Part shown: one piece after another, positions 9,042-16,671 of the stretch
How the letters are laid out: each line of letters opens with the position of its first letter
Numbering within the stretch: position 1 is the stretch's first letter
Assembly: GCA_021822385.1 (NCBI GenBank)
Contig: JAKARC010000002.1
Coordinates: 100,352 to 164,351, forward strand
From: Pseudomonadota bacterium
GTDB lineage: Bacteria > Pseudomonadota > Gammaproteobacteria > Steroidobacterales > Steroidobacteraceae
Length of the DNA: 64,000 nucleotides
Direction: 5' to 3'
The notes under the pieces: model-generated
The model's database searches: none
Told to the model about the DNA's origin: nothing
The model's input: only the letters and a program-made list of their open reading frames with translations
Translations under genes and position numbers: made by a program

Positions 9042-10078
9042 GCACCGTCCTCGAACAACGACAGCGCCCCGCCCGGCCGCTCCGGCGGTGCCCGGCCGAA
9101 GTGCTCATACGTAGCTCGCGTGGCAACACGGCCGCGAGCCGTACGCACCAGAAACCCCTGCTGAATCAAGAACGGCTCGATCACATCCTCCAGCGTCCCG
9201 CGCTCTTCCCCGACCGCTGCCGCGATGCTGTCGATACCGACCGGACCGCCATCGAATTTTTCGATGATGGTCTCCAGGAGCTTGCGGTCGAGCGTATCGA
9301 AGCCCTGCCGATCCACCTCGAGCAGATCGAGCGCAGCCTCGGCAACCGCCTCCACGATGCGCCCGTCCGCCTTAACCTGCGCGTAATCACGCACGCGGCG
9401 CAGCAATCGATTCGCGATGCGTGGCGTTCCCCGGGCCCTCTGCGCGATGCGGTGGGCGCCGGCGGTATCGATCGGCACCTCGAGGATATCGGCCGAGCGC
9501 CGCACGATGTGCTCCAGATCCTCGATGCCATAGAATTCCAGGCGCTGCACGATCCCGAAGCGATCGCGCAGTGGGGAGGTCAGCAGCCCCGCACGTGTCG
9601 TTGCACCCACCAGGGTGAACGGCGGTAAGTTCAGCTTGATCGAGCGCGCCGCCGGTCCTTCGCCAATCATGATGTCGAGCTGGCAGTCCTCCATGGCAGG
9701 GTACAGCACCTCCTCGACCACCGGCGAGAGTCGGTGAATCTCATCGACGAACAATACGTCACGCGGCTGCAGATTGGTGAGCAACGCCGCCAGGTCGCCC
9801 GGACGTTCGAGCACCGGTCCGGAACTCTGGCGCAAGTTCACACCGAGTTCGGCGGCAATGATGTGCGCCAGGGTCGTTTTGCCGAGGCCCGGGGGACCAA
9901 ATACCAGAACATGATCGAGCGCCTCGGCCCGCTGGCGGGCGGCGCCGATGAAAATCTCAAGCTGCGCACGCGCCTTCGGTTGGCCCACGTACTCGGCTAG
10001 GCGTCGTGGACGAATCGCCCGATCGAGCACCTCGTCCTCACCGCTCGCCGCTGGATTCAATGTCCGCTCGAGATCCAT
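9038..10078 (-). CDS. ruvB: Holliday junction branch-migration helicase RuvB
   Basis: AAA+ motor that drives branch migration with RuvA. 346 aa. Walker A is [12 protein letters not shown], Walker [10 protein letters not shown], sensor 1 [10 protein letters not shown], and the C-terminal winged-helix segment [16 protein letters not shown] is the family signature. Starts 5 bp after the ruvA stop. Confidence 0.97.
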   Translation of the reverse strand: MDLERTLNPAASGEDEVLDRAIRPRRLAEYVGQPKARAQLEIFIGAARQRAEALDHVLVFGPPGLGKTTLAHIIAAELGVNLRQSSGPVLERPGDLAALLTNLQPRDVLFVDEIHRLSPVVEEVLYPAMEDCQLDIMIGEGPAARSIKLNLPPFTLVGATTRAGLLTSPLRDRFGIVQRLEFYGIEDLEHIVRRSADILEVPIDTAGAHRIAQRARGTPRIANRLLRRVRDYAQVKADGRIVEAVAEAALDLLEVDRQGFDTLDRKLLETIIEKFDGGPVGIDSIAAAVGEERGTLEDVIEPFLIQQGFLVRTARGRVATRATYEHFGRAPPERPGGALSLFEDGA

Positions 10079-10083
10079 GCTCT

Positions 10084-10671
10084 TCAGTCCCGTGCGGCAC
10101 CTTGCAGCGCGCGCCGGATCAGCTCCTCGGTCGAGTGCTCTCCGCGACCGACCGCCTTCAGCAGCCGCGTCGCTTCGAGCGGCTTGTAGCCGAGGGTGAC
10201 AAGCGCGTCAAACGCTTCGCGCTCGGGACCCTCGCCGGGGGCGCTCGCATGCAATTGCTCACCACCATCGGCGCCAATACGGTCACGCATCTCGACCACA
10301 AGACGTTCGGCGATCCGACGGCCGATACCCGGCACGCGCGTGAGCGACTGCACATCCTCGTGGCGTACACAGCGTGCGAAGGCCTCGACGCTGACGCCCG
10401 AGAGCAGCGCCAATGCAATCTTCGGTCCCACGCCCGACACTTTGATCAGGCTGCGAAATAGCTGCCGCTCCTCCTCGGTGCGAAATCCGTACAGCACGTG
10501 CGCATCTTCGCGCACGTACAAGTGCGTCAGCAGGCGCACCTGCGCGCCGATTTCCGGCAGATGGAAGTAAGTCGACATTGGCGCTTCAATTTCGTACCCG
10601 AGACCACCCGCCTCGATCGTCACGCGGGGCGGTACCTTGAACAGAACGTGTCCGTGAATCGAGCCAATCAT
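10084..10671 (-). CDS. ruvA: Holliday junction DNA-binding protein RuvA
   Basis: Junction-binding subunit of the RuvAB complex. 195 aa from [10 protein letters not shown], a typical family start; a longer open frame upstream only overlaps ruvC in another frame. Domain I (OB-fold) holds [15 protein letters not shown], two helix-hairpin-helix motifs follow ([18 protein letters not shown] and [19 protein letters not shown]), and domain III ends with [18 protein letters not shown]. Confidence 0.96.
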   Translation of the reverse strand: MIGSIHGHVLFKVPPRVTIEAGGLGYEIEAPMSTYFHLPEIGAQVRLLTHLYVREDAHVLYGFRTEEERQLFRSLIKVSGVGPKIALALLSGVSVEAFARCVRHEDVQSLTRVPGIGRRIAERLVVEMRDRIGADGGEQLHASAPGEGPEREAFDALVTLGYKPLEATRLLKAVGRGEHSTEELIRRALQGAARD

Positions 10672-10675
10672 ACGG

Positions 10676-11278
10676 TCAACCGCCCCCGATGGATCCTGCG
10701 CCGCATGCAGCCGCAAGCCGTGCGAGCTGGCGCGAGTGAGCATGGCAGAGCGCCACCGCGAGCGCATCGGCGGCGTCGGCCGCGAGTCGCCCTTCGAGCC
10801 CGAGCATGGCGCGCACCATATGGGCCACCTGCGGCTTCTGGGCCGCACCCGAGCCGACCAAGGCGAGCTTGACGGCGCGCGGAGCATACTCGAATACTGC
10901 CAGCCCGTGGGGTACGGCGCACAAGGCCGCGCCGCGCGCCTGCCCCAGCTTCAACGCGCTGTCAACATTGCGATTGACGAAGACCCGCTCGATGGCCACC
11001 TCGCCGGGCCGGTGCAGCGCAATCAGCTCGTTCAGCCGTTCAAAAATCCAGCGCAACCGGCCGGCACCCGTACCGCCCGGCGGCACGGCAACGCAGCCAT
11101 GCGCCAAGTGCATCCAGCGACCGTTCTGCCACTCGATCACACCGTATCCGGTCGTACGCGAACCGGGATCGAGACCCAGAACGCGCAGCCCTTCCGGGAC
11201 CGCAGGCACCGCAATGCCACCCGCCACCGGTGCGTCCGGGTCAAAGGTTCGCCAGGAAAGCGTCCGATATCTCGGCAT
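10676..11278 (-). CDS. ruvC: crossover junction endodeoxyribonuclease RuvC
   Basis: Holliday junction resolvase. The core starts at LRVLGLDPGSRTTGYGV, whose Asp is the first catalytic acidic residue; Glu in VAIERVFVNRN and the DAADALAVALCHAH segment complete the active site. The ATG at 11278 gives 200 aa and a 38-bp overlap with yebC. GTG codons at 11227 or 11209 would give a more usual N-terminus, and the latter has a GGGTGG sequence just upstream. True start unresolved. Confidence 0.94.
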   Translation of the reverse strand: MPRYRTLSWRTFDPDAPVAGGIAVPAVPEGLRVLGLDPGSRTTGYGVIEWQNGRWMHLAHGCVAVPPGGTGAGRLRWIFERLNELIALHRPGEVAIERVFVNRNVDSALKLGQARGAALCAVPHGLAVFEYAPRAVKLALVGSGAAQKPQVAHMVRAMLGLEGRLAADAADALAVALCHAHSRQLARLAAACGAGSIGGG

Positions 11279-11762
11279 TCGAATACACGTTGCGCACGCC
11301 CTCGAGCCTCGCGAGCGCCGCGAGCAGCGCTCTCATCCGCTCGGCGGCCACGCCAGTGAGCGGCCGGGTGAGCGCAGCACGCAGGATCACATCCGCCTGC
11401 TGCGCCGTCAAACCATTGTCGGCAAGCCTCGATTGCACCGAGGTCAATTCTCGTGGATCGGTCAGCACCACCCAGCTGCGATCGGTCTCGCCAAGCACCT
11501 CCTCGGCACCGGCCGCGAACGCCGCGCACTTCAGCTGTTCCTGTTCGACACCCGCTCCGAAGCGCAGGCGTCCCACACGGTCAAACAAATATTCCACCGA
11601 TCCGGCCGCGCCAAGGTACCCGCCATGATGACGAAACATTTCCCGCACCCGCGCGCGCAGGCTCCCCGCATCGTCGACGACGCACTCGATCAGCACCGCG
11701 GCTCCGCCTGGCCCATAGCCCTCGATTCGCAACGGTGAGGCACTGGACGAATTCACGATCAT
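11241..11762 (-). CDS. yebC: N-terminally truncated YebC/PmpR-family protein
   Basis: YebC/TACO1 family members are about 240-250 aa and bind ribosomes or DNA. This one is 173 aa from MIVNSSSAS. It matches only domains II-III: RIEGYGPGGAAVLIECVVDD, FRHHGGYLGAAGSVEYLFDR, AGAEEV and the C-terminal VRNVYSNAEISDAF. The N-terminal domain with the GHSKWANIKHRK signature (about 75 residues) is absent, and the upstream frame, which stays open to 11933, bears no resemblance to it. The gene still sits at its canonical place before ruvC. The lost end abuts the divergent relA gene. Confidence 0.85.
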   Translation of the reverse strand: MIVNSSSASPLRIEGYGPGGAAVLIECVVDDAGSLRARVREMFRHHGGYLGAAGSVEYLFDRVGRLRFGAGVEQEQLKCAAFAAGAEEVLGETDRSWVVLTDPRELTSVQSRLADNGLTAQQADVILRAALTRPLTGVAAERMRALLAALARLEGVRNVYSNAEISDAFLANL

Positions 11763-11835
11763 GGGGAAATATACAGCTCGGTCCCGGGCTCGCACAACCG
11801 CTGCAACCGCTCGCTTCGGTTCGGGCGCGGGCGGA

Positions 11836-14001
11836 ATGATCGCTATGATCGACACAGCGGTCCGTACACACCGAGTCCTCGTGGAAACGACGCAGCACTG
11901 CCCCACCCCTCTGCTCGAATCGATCGGCACCACGCGCCAGGCACTCGAAGGATGTGGTGGTCTTGATCACTCGGCGCTCGCAGAGGCGCTCGAAGCAGCC
12001 GAAATCGTCGGCACGCTCACTGAGGATGCCACCCTGGCCCGCGCCGTCCTCATCAAGATCTCGCGCGCACTCACGCATCTGCCGCCCGAGACGCTGCGAA
12101 ATCTGGTCGGGCGCGAGGCGGCTGACACGGCTGCTGCGCTCGCAAAACTTGGCGAAATAGGGCTGCCGTCGCACTGGTCGCCGTCGCAGGGTCTCGATAC
12201 GAGACAAGCCGAAACGCTGCGCAAAATGCTGCTCGCGGTCGTGAGCGACCCCCGGCTGATCGTCGCGCGCCTCGCCGAGCAGCTGGTCGCCCTGCGCCAC
12301 GCCCGCGATGACGACGCTGACGCGCGCGCCCGGCTCGCGCTCGAGACGCGTGCGGTGTTCGCTCCGCTCGCCAACCGTCTGGGCGTCTGGCAGCTCAAAT
12401 GGGAACTCGAGGACCTTGCCTTGCGTTACCTCGAGCCGGAGGTCTACCGGCGCATCGCCACGGCTCTGAGCGAACGACGCGCCGACCGCGAGCAGTACAT
12501 CGAGGCCCTATGCGCCGCGCTGCGTGCGGCGCTGCGCGCCGCCGGCATCGACGCGCAGGTTTACGGCCGTCCGAAACACATTTACAGTATCTACCGCAAA
12601 ATGCAGCGTAAGCATCTTGCCTTCGAGCAGCTGTTCGATGTCCGCGCGGTGCGGGTCATCGTCGGCTCGATCCCGGAATGCTACGCCGCGCTCGGTGTCG
12701 TCCACGCCCGTTGGCCGTACATACCCGGGGAATTCGACGACTACATTGCCACGCCCAAGGGCAACGCGTATCGATCAATCCACACGGCCGTGATCGGTCC
12801 GCAGGACAAGAGCGTCGAGGTTCAGATCCGCACCCGGGAAATGCACGAGCATGCCGAACTCGGTGTAGCAGCGCACTGGACTTACAAGGAAGGCAGCGCT
12901 GCCGATGTGCAGTACCAGCGCAAGATCGAAGCCGTCCGCCGGATGCTCGTCCCGGGCGCCCTCGAGCGCGGCGGCGCCGAAGGTGAGTTTCTCGAACAAG
13001 TCGGCACCGAACTGTTCCGCGACCGAGTATACGTATTGACGCCCAAGGGTGAGGTGGTCGACCTGCCCCATGGCGCGACACCACTCGATTACGCGTACAG
13101 CGTACACACCTCTCTCGGCCATCGCTGCCGCGGCGCAAAAGTCAACGGTCGGATCGTGCCGCTGACTCATGTGCTCGCCAATGGCGAGGTGGTGGAAATC
13201 ATCGCTGCCAAACAGAATGGACCCAGCCGCGACTGGCTGGCGCCCGAACTCGGCTACCTGGCATCGGCGCGCAACCGGGCCAAGGTACGCGCCTGGTTCC
13301 GCAAGCTCGACGCCGCCGACAACCGCAACGCCGGACGTGTCATTGCGGAACGGGAATTGACCCGCCTCGGCGTCAATGCCGAGCAGTTGCCCGAACTGCT
13401 CGCGGCAGTCAATGCCCGCGACACCGATCAGTTCCATCAGCTGCTCGGCGAGGGCGAGATCACCGTGCCCCAGCTGAACCGTGCGGTCGGCCGATTGCGC
13501 GACCGGCACGAGGCACAGGCACCGACGGTCGCACGCACCCACACCGCAGGCGACTCCCCGGTGGATATCGAAGGGGTCGGAGATCTGCCAGTCACCCTGG
13601 CCCGCTGTTGTGCGCCACTGCGTCCGCAGCCGATCGTCGGTTACATCACCATGGGTCGCGGCGTCACCATCCATCGGCGTGGGTGTGCAAATTTCGAGCG
13701 CATGCGCGCGATCCACGCGGAGCGGGTACTGCAAGTCGAGTGGAGCCTGCAGGCCGCACCCGGTTTGCCGGTAAAAATCACCATTCACGCCTATGATCGA
13801 CGGGGTCTGGTACGGGATCTCACCGATGTGCTCGCGTTCGAACGCCTGAGCATCCAAGCGATGAGCACCACCACCAATCGCGATGCCGGGACGGCACAGA
13901 TCCTGTTCGAATTGATGATCGCGGACGATGCGCAGCTGCAGCGACTGCTGCTGCGGCTGCGCATTGTGCCGAACGTGACTTCCGTCAGACGGGAACGCTG
14001 A
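11836..14001 (+). CDS. relA: RelA-type (p)ppGpp synthetase
   Basis: Ribosome-associated alarmone synthetase of the stringent response. 721 aa from MIAMIDTAV; the ATG at 11845 has a better spaced GGCGGAA and is an alternative. The N-terminal pseudo-hydrolase lacks the HD motif of SpoT. The synthetase domain has YGRPKHIYSIYRKM and GEFDDYIATPKGNAYRSIH; EFDD fits the ExDD pattern of monofunctional RelA. TGS (VYVLTPKGEVVDLP), a zinc-finger-like segment (ARCCAPLRPQP) and a C-terminal ACT domain follow. Divergent from yebC, convergent with lpd. Confidence 0.95.
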   Translation: MIAMIDTAVRTHRVLVETTQHCPTPLLESIGTTRQALEGCGGLDHSALAEALEAAEIVGTLTEDATLARAVLIKISRALTHLPPETLRNLVGREAADTAAALAKLGEIGLPSHWSPSQGLDTRQAETLRKMLLAVVSDPRLIVARLAEQLVALRHARDDDADARARLALETRAVFAPLANRLGVWQLKWELEDLALRYLEPEVYRRIATALSERRADREQYIEALCAALRAALRAAGIDAQVYGRPKHIYSIYRKMQRKHLAFEQLFDVRAVRVIVGSIPECYAALGVVHARWPYIPGEFDDYIATPKGNAYRSIHTAVIGPQDKSVEVQIRTREMHEHAELGVAAHWTYKEGSAADVQYQRKIEAVRRMLVPGALERGGAEGEFLEQVGTELFRDRVYVLTPKGEVVDLPHGATPLDYAYSVHTSLGHRCRGAKVNGRIVPLTHVLANGEVVEIIAAKQNGPSRDWLAPELGYLASARNRAKVRAWFRKLDAADNRNAGRVIAERELTRLGVNAEQLPELLAAVNARDTDQFHQLLGEGEITVPQLNRAVGRLRDRHEAQAPTVARTHTAGDSPVDIEGVGDLPVTLARCCAPLRPQPIVGYITMGRGVTIHRRGCANFERMRAIHAERVLQVEWSLQAAPGLPVKITIHAYDRRGLVRDLTDVLAFERLSIQAMSTTTNRDAGTAQILFELMIADDAQLQRLLLRLRIVPNVTSVRRER

Positions 14002-14008
14002 CGGACCG

Positions 14009-15436
14009 TCAGCGATTCAGCGCGTCAATGGCGCGCTTATCGGCGGCAAGCGCCGCCTCGTGCAGGGCTTCGGCAAGCGTCGGATGGGCATGGATCGTGC
14101 GTTGCAGATCCTCACTGCTCGCGGCGTACTCCATCGCCAGCACCGCCTCGGCGATGAGCTCCCCGGCCATCGGCCCGATGATGTGCACCCCGAGGATCTC
14201 ATCGTCGTCTTGGGCGGCAACGATCTTGGCGAAACCGAGTGCCTGTTCCATTGCCCGGGCGCGTCCATTGGCGGGAAAGGGAAACACTCCAAGCTTGTAC
14301 GCACGGCCGCTCGCCTTGACCTGCTGCTCGGTCTGCCCCACCCATGCGATCTCCGGAGCGGTATAGATTACCGCCGGGATCACCTTGTAGTTCACTTCGC
14401 CGTAGCGACCGGCAATCATGTCCGCGACCATCACCCCTTCCTCCTTGCCCTTGTGCGCGAGCATCGGACCGCGCACGCAGTCGCCAACCGCCCAAACGCC
14501 CTCGACGCCGGTGCGGCAGTGCTCATCCACCTTGATGAATCCACGCGCGTCGATTTCCACACCGGTACCCTCGCCGAGCAGCTCACCAGTGTACGGACGC
14601 CGCCCTGCCGCGACAATCAACCGATCGACCGTGAGCGTGTGCGCGCCCGTCGCATCCTCGTAACTGACTTCGACGGCATCGCCGAGAATCTTCGCGGCGC
14701 GCACCTGCGTGCCGAGGCGGATGTCGATCCCCTGCTTCTTGAACTGGCGGGCCGCCTCCTTGGCGACCTGCTGGTCGGCCATCGGCAAAAGCTCCGGCAG
14801 CGCCTCGAGTACGGTCACTTCACTGCCAAGACGCCGCCATACGCTGCCGAGCTCCAGGCCGATGACTCCGGCACCAATCACCCCAAGACGCCGCGGTGCC
14901 GCCTGAAGCTCGAGCGCACCCCACGAGTCGATGATGTACGGATCTTTGAAGGGCGCGGACTTCAACTCAGTCGGCACCGATCCCGAGGCCAGCACGACAT
15001 GCTTGGCCGTCAATTCGCGCTGCGAGCCGTCCGCGCCCGTGTAGGCGACGCGCCGACCGCTCAGGAGCTTGCCATGACCGTGCAGTCCGGTCACGCCGGC
15101 CGCCTTGAACAGCGCAGTGATGCCCTGGGTGCTCGCCTTGACGATGCCTGCCTTGCGCCGCTGCATTTGCGCAACATCAAGGCTCACGCCGGTCAGCTTT
15201 ATACCGTGCACCGCGAACTCCTCGCGGGCCCGGTGATAAAGCTCGCTCGATTCAAGGAGCGCCTTGGATGGGATACACCCGGCATTCAGGCAGGTCCCGC
15301 CGAACGCATAGTTGCCGTCACGGTTGCGCCACTCATCGATGCATGCCACTGTGAGTTTGTTCTGGCCGGCACGGATCGCGGCCGGATAGCCCGCCGGACC
15401 GCCACCGATCACGATCACATCGAATGTGTCGCTCAT
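14009..15436 (-). CDS. lpdA: dihydrolipoamide dehydrogenase (E3)
   Basis: Flavoprotein disulfide reductase that reoxidises lipoyl groups of the 2-oxoglutarate dehydrogenase E2. 475 aa from MSDTFDVIVIGGGPAGY. The redox-active disulfide motif is GGTCLNAGCIPSKALL, the NAD-binding segment LGVIGAGVIGLELGSVW, and the catalytic His is near the C-terminus in HAHPTLAEALHEA. It is third in sucA-sucB-lpd, 2 bp after sucB, and is assigned to that complex rather than to the sulfur-oxidation lipoyl system. Confidence 0.95.
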   Translation of the reverse strand: MSDTFDVIVIGGGPAGYPAAIRAGQNKLTVACIDEWRNRDGNYAFGGTCLNAGCIPSKALLESSELYHRAREEFAVHGIKLTGVSLDVAQMQRRKAGIVKASTQGITALFKAAGVTGLHGHGKLLSGRRVAYTGADGSQRELTAKHVVLASGSVPTELKSAPFKDPYIIDSWGALELQAAPRRLGVIGAGVIGLELGSVWRRLGSEVTVLEALPELLPMADQQVAKEAARQFKKQGIDIRLGTQVRAAKILGDAVEVSYEDATGAHTLTVDRLIVAAGRRPYTGELLGEGTGVEIDARGFIKVDEHCRTGVEGVWAVGDCVRGPMLAHKGKEEGVMVADMIAGRYGEVNYKVIPAVIYTAPEIAWVGQTEQQVKASGRAYKLGVFPFPANGRARAMEQALGFAKIVAAQDDDEILGVHIIGPMAGELIAEAVLAMEYAASSEDLQRTIHAHPTLAEALHEAALAADKRAIDALNR

Positions 15437-15438
15437 GT

Positions 15439-16668
15439 TCAGATTCCCAACAGCATGCGGCCCGGATCTTCCAGGCATTCCTTGACGGCCACCAGGAACT
15501 GCACGGCATCGCGGCCATCGATCAGCCGATGATCGTAGGTGATCGCGATGTACATCATCGGGCGGATGAGGATCTGCCCCTCGATCACCATCGGACGCTC
15601 CTGGATCTTGTGCATGCCGAGAATGGCGCTTTGGGGTGCATTGACAATAGGTGTGGACATCAGCGAGCCGAATACCCCGCCATTGGTAATGGTGAAGGTG
15701 CCGCCGGTAAGATCCTCGATGGCGAGCGTGCCTGCGCGCGCCTTCTTGGCATACTCGGCGATTTCCTTCTCAATGGCCGCGAAACCCTTGCTGTCGGCGT
15801 CGCGCACGATCGGCACGACCAGACCCCGATCCGTCGAGACTGCCACGCCGATGTCGTAGTACTCGTGATAAACGATCTCATTGCCGTCGATCGCTGCATT
15901 GACCACCGGGAAGCGCTTCAACGCCTCGATGCACGCCTTGACGAAAAACGACATGAAGCCGAGTTTCACGTCATGGGTCTTCTCGAAGCGCTCCTTGTGA
16001 TGGGCACGCAGTTGGTTCACGGCCGTCAGATCGACTTCGTTGAAGGACGTGAGCAACGCTTGCGTCGACTGCGCCTCGACCATGCGCTGGGCGATGCGCT
16101 GACGCAGCCGCGTCATCGCCACCCGGTGCTCAGCACGCGCGCCGGCAGGCTGCGGTGTCTTGACCGACACGGCGGGCTGCTCTGCCGCCGATTGCTTGCC
16201 GAGGAACCCCACCACATCCGACTTGGTGAGACGGCCGTCGCGTCCACTTGCCGGTATCGTGCCGGGATCCAGTCTGTTCTCCTGCACCAGCCGTCGCACC
16301 GACGGACTGAGCTTTTCCTTATCCGTGTCCTTATCCGTGGTGTCTTTCTCACTGTGCGGCGCGGCCGCGACCGCCGGCGCATGGGACTTGGCTGCTGCCG
16401 AGGGCGCGGTTGCAGCGGCGGGTGTTTGCGCACCCTCATCGACCCGGGCCAGTAGCTGTCCTGCACTCACCACTGTGCCTGCCGGTACGGTCACCTCCCG
16501 CAGTACGCCATCGGCAGGCGCTGGCACTTCGAGAACGACTTTGTCCGTCTCCAGGTCGGCCAAGTTCTCATCGCGGTGCACGCTATCCCCAGGCTGCTTG
16601 TGCCAGGCGACGAGCGTTGCGTCCGTGATCGATTCCGGAAGCTGCGGGACCTTGATTTCTATGGTCAT
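15439..16668 (-). CDS. sucB: 2-oxoglutarate dehydrogenase E2, dihydrolipoyl succinyltransferase
   Basis: E2 core of the 2-oxoglutarate dehydrogenase complex. 409 aa. The lipoyl domain at the N-terminus carries the lipoylated Lys in [19 protein letters not shown] (about residue 43), then an Ala/Pro/Lys/Asp-rich linker, a peripheral subunit-binding domain ([20 protein letters not shown]) and the catalytic domain ending in [15 protein letters not shown] with the active-site His. It is the protein in this window, besides LbpA, that requires lipoate. Confidence 0.96.
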   Translation of the reverse strand: MTIEIKVPQLPESITDATLVAWHKQPGDSVHRDENLADLETDKVVLEVPAPADGVLREVTVPAGTVVSAGQLLARVDEGAQTPAAATAPSAAAKSHAPAVAAAPHSEKDTTDKDTDKEKLSPSVRRLVQENRLDPGTIPASGRDGRLTKSDVVGFLGKQSAAEQPAVSVKTPQPAGARAEHRVAMTRLRQRIAQRMVEAQSTQALLTSFNEVDLTAVNQLRAHHKERFEKTHDVKLGFMSFFVKACIEALKRFPVVNAAIDGNEIVYHEYYDIGVAVSTDRGLVVPIVRDADSKGFAAIEKEIAEYAKKARAGTLAIEDLTGGTFTITNGGVFGSLMSTPIVNAPQSAILGMHKIQERPMVIEGQILIRPMMYIAITYDHRLIDGRDAVQFLVAVKECLEDPGRMLLGI

Positions 16669-16671
16669 TAT

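Noticed and set aside
12775-13857. 360-aa minus-strand frame in relA
   Set aside because: Shadow of the relA synthetase and TGS coding region.
14009-15436. lpd as a sulfur-oxidation component
   Set aside because: It is 2 bp behind sucB in a standard sucA-sucB-lpd unit far from lbpA; no sequence reason to reassign it, although it could in principle serve both.
14060-15532. 490-aa open frame antisense to lpd
   Set aside because: Shadow of a high-GC gene with strong third-position bias; no family resemblance, while the opposite strand is clearly dihydrolipoamide dehydrogenase.
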